A stretch of DNA of 64,000 nt, from NCBI RefSeq assembly GCF_014192225.1, contig NZ_JACHXS010000012.1, forward strand, positions 124,001-188,000, in the 5' to 3' direction. The notes below the pieces were generated by a model, which saw only the letters and a list, made by a program, of their open reading frames with translations, had not been told where the DNA came from and ran no database searches. The stretch's first letter is position 1. Every line of letters starts with the position of its first letter. Position numbers and translations under genes: made by a program. Shown here one piece after another: positions 58,720-64,000 of this stretch. This DNA is from Pseudoduganella umbonata (lineage in GTDB: Bacteria; Pseudomonadota; Gammaproteobacteria; Burkholderiales; Burkholderiaceae_D).

Positions 58720-61521
58720 ATGAAAAATCGAAACGTTTCCAATGCCGTGTTGGCCTTTACGGCGATGTTGACGGCGGCGCACCACAGCGCGGCCCAGGAG
58801 GCGACGCCCGAAGGGGCCAGCGACGGTCCCATCAATGCCGTCGTGGTGAAGGGGATCCGGCGCAGCCTGATCACGTCGCTCGACACGAAGCGCGAAGGCA
58901 GCGGCATTGTCGACGCCATTTCGGCGGAAGACATCGGCAAGTTCCCCGACCAGAACCTGGCCGAATCCCTGCAGCGCATCACCGGCGTGTCGATCGACCG
59001 CTCGGGTGGCGAGGGCAAGCAGGTCACCGTGCGCGGCTTCGGCCCCGACTTCAATACCGTGCTGGTTAACGGTCGCCAGGTCGCTTCCGAGAATGAAAAC
59101 CGCGCCTTCAATTTCGATACCGTCTCGGCCGACCTGGTCAACAGCATCAATGTCTTCAAGACGGGCACTGCGACCCAGCAGTCGGGCGGCATCGGCTCGA
59201 CCATCAACATCACCACCGCCCGGCCGCTGAGCCTGGGCGGATTCAAGGTCGCCGGCTCGGTCAAGGCGCTGCACGATGACAACAGCGGCGAAACCACGCC
59301 GGAATACTCGCTGCTCGTCAGCGACACCTTCGCCAATGGCAAGTTCGGCGCGCTGCTGGCGGTCTCGCGCAAGAAGGCCAGGACGCGCCTGAACCAGGCG
59401 CAAACCGACGGCTGGCTGCAAAACGCCGGCATCCCGGCCAGCGAACTCAATGACGGTACCGGCTTCGCGGGCAACGTTTTTTCACCGCGCAACTACGACA
59501 CCAAGGTAACGTTCGAAGAGCGCACCCGCACCAACGCCAACCTGGTCCTGCAGTACAGGCCGTCCAGCAGCCTGACCCTGACGGCCGATGCGCTGTATTC
59601 CGACTTCGACATCAAGACCGATGCGACGTCCTACGGCCACTGGTTCACCGCGCCGAACGTGGAGCGTGCCCGCACCGACGCCAACGGTACCGTCACCGAC
59701 CTGTACCAGGAAGTCGGCCTGGCAACGGACTTCCATGCCAAGAAATTCGACCGCCTGACCAACACCAAGTCGTTCGGCCTGCAGGCCGACTGGAAGATCT
59801 CGAACAAGCTTGGTTTCGTCTTCGATGCGTGGAAATCGGATGCGACGCGCGAGCCCAACAATGGTGGCGGCGACCAGCTGTCGCTGATCGGCTACAAGAA
59901 CCGCGCGCGGTTCCAGTCCGACGCGGCCACCCTGCCCTGGGTGAGCGAATTCGCCGCGCCGGCGACCGGCCTGGTGTACGAATTCGATGCCCAGGGGCGG
60001 CCGGTCACCCATTCCGTCGCCAATTACCTCGACCCGGCCAACGCCCGCGCGCACGTGATGCTGCGCCGCGGCTGGGCCGTCGACGATGCGGTGCGCCAGT
60101 ACAAGGTCGACGGACTGTGGAAAGAGGGCGGCAGCGAGGGACTGGTCTCGGCCCGGTTCGGCGTGCAGCGCTCGCAGGAAACCAAGTCGCTGACCCGTTG
60201 GGACAACGAAGGCGTCGGCATCCACTGCACCTACTGCGGCTATGCGGACACGCCGGCCATCCCGGCCGGTACCCTCAGCGTGTTCAACGCGGGCAGCGAT
60301 TTCCTGAAAGGCGTCAGCGGCAGCGGCCGCACGCCGGCTTCCTGGCTGCGCCATGACGGCGAGAAGCAGTTTGCTTTCGTCGAGCAGCAGAGCGGGAAGA
60401 ACTTCGACGCCGTGGTGCGCGACAACTCCTATGCGGTCGAGGAGAAGACCACTTCGGCCTACCTGGAGCTGGCGTTCCGCGGCACGCTGGCCGACAGGCC
60501 GGTGCAGATGACGGCCGGCGCGCGGCTGGAAAGCACCGATATCACCGTCTCCGGCACGCAGGGCAACATCGAGCGGCTGAACGTGCTCGATGCCACGGAG
60601 CTCAGCGCCGTGTATGGCGCCAAGTCGGCCATCAACGTCAGCAATTCGTACAAGTCGCTGCTGCCCAACTTCAGCGCGACCATGGACCTGACGGACACGC
60701 TGGTGGCGCGCGCGGCCGCCTACCGGTCGCTGACGCGGCCGCGCCTCGACGACCTGTCGCCGGCCACCAATATCGTCACGACCCGCCCCGGCACCCTGAC
60801 CGCCAACGCCGGCGATCCCACGCTGAAGCCGTTCGAGTCGGATAACCTCGACCTGTCGCTGGAGTGGTACTACAAGCCGGCCAGCTACATGTCGGCCGGG
60901 TTCTTCTGGAAAAATGTCAGCAATTTCATCGTGTCCAGCAACACGACCCGGCAATTCAACACCAGCACCGGCGTGCTGACCGACCCCAGTACGGGTAACG
61001 ACAAGCTCGCTGCCGATCCGGCCGATACCGCGGCGGTATTCACCCTGACCCGGCCCAGCAACGGACCATCGGCAGTGGTGCATGGCTTCGAGCTGACCGT
61101 GCAGCACACCTTCGACAATGGCTTCGGCTTCATCGTCAACGGCACGCTGGTGCGCAGCGACACCGACCTGAACCCTGGCGACGTCAACCAGAAGTTCGCG
61201 GTGACCGGCATCAGCGATTCGGCCAACGTCGTCGGTTTCTACGAACGCGGCCCGTACCAGCTCCGCCTGGCCTACAACTGGCGCGACAAGTTCCTGCAAT
61301 CGCTCACCCAGCTCAACGGCGACGGCGTGACCCAGGTAGCGGCATATGGCCAGTGGGACCTGAGCGGCAGCTACGAGGTGTCGAAGAACCTGACGGTGGT
61401 GTTCGAGGCAACCAACCTGAACGAAGCGGTGGTCAAGAAATATGGCCGCTACACCAATCAGTTCCTGCTGGCGGAGGATTCCGGCCGCCGTTTCGCGCTC
61501 GGCCTGATCGCCAAGTTCTGA
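58720..61521 (+). CDS. TonB-dependent receptor (TIGR01782-like)
   Basis: 933 residues. Signal peptide to about HHSAAQ, then plug domain (INAVVVKGIRRSLITSLDTK, FPDQNLAESLQRITGVSIDR, VTVRGFGPDFNTVLVNGRQ) and a 22-strand-type barrel ending in Phe (FALGLIAKF). The plug is of the Xanthomonas/Caulobacter carbohydrate-uptake type rather than the siderophore type. No TonB-box-bearing extension for sigma regulation is seen. Followed after a hairpin by a halogenase homologue and SapC, a combination typical of sugar-uptake loci. Substrate unknown; outer membrane. Confidence 0.9.
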   Translation: MKNRNVSNAVLAFTAMLTAAHHSAAQEATPEGASDGPINAVVVKGIRRSLITSLDTKREGSGIVDAISAEDIGKFPDQNLAESLQRITGVSIDRSGGEGKQVTVRGFGPDFNTVLVNGRQVASENENRAFNFDTVSADLVNSINVFKTGTATQQSGGIGSTINITTARPLSLGGFKVAGSVKALHDDNSGETTPEYSLLVSDTFANGKFGALLAVSRKKARTRLNQAQTDGWLQNAGIPASELNDGTGFAGNVFSPRNYDTKVTFEERTRTNANLVLQYRPSSSLTLTADALYSDFDIKTDATSYGHWFTAPNVERARTDANGTVTDLYQEVGLATDFHAKKFDRLTNTKSFGLQADWKISNKLGFVFDAWKSDATREPNNGGGDQLSLIGYKNRARFQSDAATLPWVSEFAAPATGLVYEFDAQGRPVTHSVANYLDPANARAHVMLRRGWAVDDAVRQYKVDGLWKEGGSEGLVSARFGVQRSQETKSLTRWDNEGVGIHCTYCGYADTPAIPAGTLSVFNAGSDFLKGVSGSGRTPASWLRHDGEKQFAFVEQQSGKNFDAVVRDNSYAVEEKTTSAYLELAFRGTLADRPVQMTAGARLESTDITVSGTQGNIERLNVLDATELSAVYGAKSAINVSNSYKSLLPNFSATMDLTDTLVARAAAYRSLTRPRLDDLSPATNIVTTRPGTLTANAGDPTLKPFESDNLDLSLEWYYKPASYMSAGFFWKNVSNFIVSSNTTRQFNTSTGVLTDPSTGNDKLAADPADTAAVFTLTRPSNGPSAVVHGFELTVQHTFDNGFGFIVNGTLVRSDTDLNPGDVNQKFAVTGISDSANVVGFYERGPYQLRLAYNWRDKFLQSLTQLNGDGVTQVAAYGQWDLSGSYEVSKNLTVVFEATNLNEAVVKKYGRYTNQFLLAEDSGRRFALGLIAKF

Positions 61522-61528
61522 CGTGACG

Positions 61529-61558
61529 GGAGGGGCGCCGGCATGCTGGCGCCCCTCC
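61529..61558 (+). terminator. 11-bp hairpin between receptor and halogenase genes
   Basis: GGAGGGGCGCC, loop GGCATGCT, GGCGCCCCTCC; perfect stem 7 bp after the receptor stop without a T run, so perhaps an mRNA-stabilising or attenuating structure that lowers downstream expression. Confidence 0.6.
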
Positions 61559-61626
61559 GCCTGCCACCGCTCATTACCAGCCCCTTATTGCCAACCCTGT
61601 CATCGTCAACGTCATCACAGGCAGAC

Positions 61627-63168
61627 ATGAACCAGCACATCAAACACATCGTCATCGTCGGCGGCGGCGCAGCCGGCTGGATTACCGCGGGCCGCATCGC
61701 GGCCCGGCACGCCCGCGCGGACAGCGGCATCACCGTCACCCTGGTCGAGTCGCCCACCATCGGCCCCATTGGCGTGGGCGAGGGCACCTGGCCCACCATG
61801 CGCGGCACGCTGATGAAAATGGGCATTTCGGAAACCGACTTCATGCGCGAATGCGAAGCGACCTTCAAGCAGGGCGCCAAGTTCGCGCGCTGGGTCGACG
61901 GCACCGCCGACGACTACTACTACCATCCGCTGATGCTGCCGCAAGGCTTCGGCCAGCTGGACCTGGTGCCCTACTGGCAAACGGCGTGCGCCGGCCGTTC
62001 GTATTCCGACAGCGTATGCCTGCAGGAACAGGTCTGCGAACACGGGCTGGCGCCGAAGATGATCACCACGCCCGAATACGCGTCGGTGGCCAACTACGCC
62101 TACCACCTCGACGCCGGCAAATTCGTCGGTTTCCTGACGCGCCATTGCACCGGCAAGCTGGGGGTGACGCATATCCAGGGCGACGTGACTGCCGTCAGGA
62201 GCTCGCCCGATGGCGATATCGCGGCCGTCGTCACCGCGCAGCAGGGCGAGATCGCGGGCGACCTGTTCATCGACTGCACCGGCTTTTCTTCCCTGCTGCT
62301 GGGCAAGCACCTGGGCGTGCCGTTCGTCGACCGGAACGACGTCCTGTTCATCGACAAGGCCATCGCCGCCCAAGTGCCGTACGAGCGCGAGGATGCGCCG
62401 ATCGCCTCGCACACCATCTCGACCGGCCAGGCGGCCGGCTGGATCTGGGATATCGGACTGGTGAACCGGCGCGGGATCGGTTACGTGTATTCCAGCCGGC
62501 ACACCAGCGACGAGCAGGCCGAGGCCGCGCTGCGCGCGTACATCGGGCCGGCGGGCAAGACAATCGGCACGCGCAGCATTCCGATCCGCTCCGGCCATCG
62601 CCAGCTGTTCTGGAAAAACAACTGCGTGGCGGTGGGCCTGGCCGCCGGCTTCCTGGAGCCGCTGGAAGCGTCGGCGCTGGTGCTGGTGGAACTGTCGGCC
62701 GATATGCTGGCCGAGCAGTTGCCCGCCACCCGCGACACCGTGGACATCGCCGCGCGGCGCTTCAACGAGACCTTCCTGTACCGCTGGGATCGGATCATCG
62801 ACTTCCTGAAACTGCATTACATCCTCAGCAAGCGCACCGACAATGCGTTCTGGATCGATAACCGGGCGCCGGAAACCATTCCCGACAGCCTGAAAGACCT
62901 GATGCGGCTGTGGCGCTACCGCCCACCCGGCAACTGCGACTTCACCAGCAATAACGAGGTGTTCCCGGCCGCCAGTTATCAGTACGTCCTGTATGGCATG
63001 GGATTCAGGACCGACCCGGCGTTCCTGCGGCCATCGGCAGGCGAGCAGCGCGCGGCGCAGGAGCATCTGTCGCACAACAGCGCGGCCGTCAAGAAGGCGC
63101 TGAAAATGCTGCCGCCCCATCGCGAGCTGATCGCCAAGATCCACGCTTACGGCCTGCCGGCGGTTTAG
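61627..63168 (+). CDS. Flavin-dependent tryptophan-halogenase family protein
   Basis: 513 residues from ATG 61627 (MNQHIKHIVIVGGGAAGW). FAD fold with dinucleotide motif VGGGAAGWITAGRIAA, the segment SPTIGPIGVGEGTWPTMR, and a Lys (Lys81 in TFKQGAKFARW) where halogenases carry their catalytic lysine. The W-x-W-x-I-P halogenase motif is altered: W272-I-W274-D-I-G277, so the Pro is a Gly. The Trp-halogenase C-terminal part (FWKNNCVAVGLAAGFLEPLEAS) is intact. In TonB-receptor/SapC loci such proteins are common and their reaction is unproven; halogenation may not be its job. Upstream in-frame extension lacks similarity. Confidence 0.87.
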   Translation: MNQHIKHIVIVGGGAAGWITAGRIAARHARADSGITVTLVESPTIGPIGVGEGTWPTMRGTLMKMGISETDFMRECEATFKQGAKFARWVDGTADDYYYHPLMLPQGFGQLDLVPYWQTACAGRSYSDSVCLQEQVCEHGLAPKMITTPEYASVANYAYHLDAGKFVGFLTRHCTGKLGVTHIQGDVTAVRSSPDGDIAAVVTAQQGEIAGDLFIDCTGFSSLLLGKHLGVPFVDRNDVLFIDKAIAAQVPYEREDAPIASHTISTGQAAGWIWDIGLVNRRGIGYVYSSRHTSDEQAEAALRAYIGPAGKTIGTRSIPIRSGHRQLFWKNNCVAVGLAAGFLEPLEASALVLVELSADMLAEQLPATRDTVDIAARRFNETFLYRWDRIIDFLKLHYILSKRTDNAFWIDNRAPETIPDSLKDLMRLWRYRPPGNCDFTSNNEVFPAASYQYVLYGMGFRTDPAFLRPSAGEQRAAQEHLSHNSAAVKKALKMLPPHRELIAKIHAYGLPAV

Positions 63169-63203
63169 CCGATCCCTTAAAACACAGGAAACAGGACACA
63201 GGC

Positions 63204-63929
63204 ATGGCACATCTGATTTCACTGGACAACACCGCGCACCGGCAGGTCCGCGTCGACAGCCGGCGCGTGGAAGCCGCCGGCGCGACGCTGAACATGGTGC
63301 CGGTGGTATTGAGCGAGTTCCTGAAGCTCGTCGTCCAATACCCGATCGCCTTCACCAAGGACAAGGACACGGGGCGCTTCGCCTGCGTCGCGCTGTTCGG
63401 CTTTCACGACAGCGAAAACCTGTTCGTCGACGATGGACGGTGGGACGCCATCTACGTCCCGCTGCAAGTCTCGCGGCAGCCGTTTTTCCTTGGAAAAGCG
63501 GCCGACAAGCCTGGCGAGGACGGCCACTTCGTCGTCTGCATCGACATCGGGCACGCCAGCATCGGCGGCGACGGCGAGCGCATCTTCGACGCCGATGGGC
63601 AGGAAACGGCGTACCTGGAGGAAGCCAAGGGGCGGCTGGCCGAGCTTCTCAACGGCGAGGCGCCGACACGGCAATTCATCGACACGCTCCTGCACCTCAA
63701 ACTGCTGGTGCCGATGCAGCTGGAGATCACGTTCGGGAACCAGGAAACAACCCAGGTCCAGGGGCTGTACACCATCGATGACGCGCGCCTGGAACAACTC
63801 GATGGGGAAGCGATTGCCGGCCTGCATGCACAGGGCTTCCTTGGCCCGGTCTACACCATGCTGGCGTCGCTCGGGCACGTCTACGCGATGATCGACCGGC
63901 GTAACAAGCGCCTTGCACGGAAGGCGTAG
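63204..63929 (+). CDS. SapC family protein
   Basis: 241 residues. SapC domain with VVLSEFLKLVVQYPIAFTKDK, FACVALFGFHDSENLFVDDG and YVPLQVSRQPFFLG near the start, and a helical end FLGPVYTMLASLGHVYAMIDRRN. SapC was first named from S-layer-linked loci; in Proteobacteria it travels with TonB receptors and Trp-halogenase-like genes, function unknown. ATG 63204 follows CACAGGACACAGGC. The next gene starts 2 bp after its stop. Confidence 0.87.
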   Translation: MAHLISLDNTAHRQVRVDSRRVEAAGATLNMVPVVLSEFLKLVVQYPIAFTKDKDTGRFACVALFGFHDSENLFVDDGRWDAIYVPLQVSRQPFFLGKAADKPGEDGHFVVCIDIGHASIGGDGERIFDADGQETAYLEEAKGRLAELLNGEAPTRQFIDTLLHLKLLVPMQLEITFGNQETTQVQGLYTIDDARLEQLDGEAIAGLHAQGFLGPVYTMLASLGHVYAMIDRRNKRLARKA

Positions 63930-63931
63930 CG

Positions 63932-64000
63932 ATGGATGCGCCCATGGATGACGCGGCATTTGCGCTGCACCCGGCCCCCACGCATCGGGTGCTCCATGTC
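63932..64000 (+). CDS. Start of a further gene of the receptor locus (partial)
   Basis: The last 69 bp are an open frame from ATG 63932 (MDAPMDDAAFALHPAP ...), cut by the window edge after 23 codons. In similar loci the next gene is often a cupin-like (JmjC) protein or a second halogenase homologue, but 23 residues are too few to decide. The start 2 bp after the sapC stop suggests translational coupling. Confidence 0.5.
   Translation, partial: MDAPMDDAAFALHPAPTHRVLHV

Overview
The window is high-GC DNA (about two thirds G+C by eye) from a betaproteobacterium, most likely Oxalobacteraceae of the Massilia type. Several things suggest this: the gene orders rpsF-priB-rpsR-rplI-dnaB, leuC-(entericidin)-leuD-leuB-asd-fimV-truA-trpF-trpB-trpA-accD-folC-SPOR-cvpA-purF, a PEP-CTERM protein, a TonB receptor/tryptophan-halogenase/SapC locus, and many short intergenic palindromes. 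The assignment is inferred from gene content only. No rRNA, tRNA, CRISPR array, transposase or prophage gene was seen.

Layout. 0-7.6 kb: an Hcp-type T6SS tube protein, a small monooxygenase, an HDOD protein, a free-methionine sulfoxide reductase, two overlapping sensor kinases and a MAPEG protein. 7.7-15.6 kb: a RecQ-type helicase, then a tightly overlapping four-gene DNA-repair operon (MBL-fold exonuclease, ATP-dependent DNA ligase, Lhr-type helicase, PdeM phosphoesterase). 15.8-17.0 kb: stress proteins (KGG protein, a small disordered protein, a PNPOx-like protein). 17.1-21.8 kb: an apparently Fur-controlled operon encoding a PepSY-type membrane protein, a DUF2271 protein, a DUF4198 protein, an ApbE flavin transferase and a membrane-anchored CysJ-like flavoreductase. 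21.9-26.4 kb, minus strand: hemP, a small unknown gene, a DUF2325 protein, a Crp/Fnr regulator, a NarL-type response regulator and a universal stress protein. 26.8-29.5 kb: cheZ-cheA. 29.8-34.4 kb: leucine and aspartate-family synthesis. 34.6-49.4 kb: PEP-CTERM protein, fimV, truA, trpFBA, accD, folC, SPOR, cvpA, purF and a Cys/Met-metabolism PLP enzyme. 49.7-54.0 kb: lexA with two SOS boxes, then the rpsF operon and dnaB. 54.0-58.4 kb: phosphate transport pair, bile-acid-symporter-family transporter, XRE-cupin regulator and a double GNAT acetyltransferase. 58.7-64.0 kb: TonB-dependent receptor, flavin-dependent halogenase homologue, SapC and the start of a further gene.

The most interesting functional unit is the Fur-box operon at 17.1-21.8 kb. 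The DUF2271 protein carries a D-x-x-S-G-A-T motif like those that ApbE enzymes flavinylate in NqrC and RnfG, and an ApbE gene lies two genes downstream. The set reads as a predicted extracytosolic electron-transfer chain: NADPH flavoreductase, PepSY membrane protein, flavinylated periplasmic carrier, with iron or siderophore reduction as the likely job.

The most unusual DNA-level feature is a recurrent pattern of short tandem duplications starting exactly at gene 3' ends. The repeated unit includes the last codons and the stop codon. Large cases are 3 x 21 bp plus 4 x 58 bp after trpA, about eleven 15-bp units after the PLP enzyme gene, and 2 x 54 bp after the flavoreductase gene; small cases follow at least six other genes. 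Two dispersed palindromic repeat families (GGGGTCAGACCCC with flanking GAAATATTTC; GTGCCTGGCAC) occur in the same spaces.
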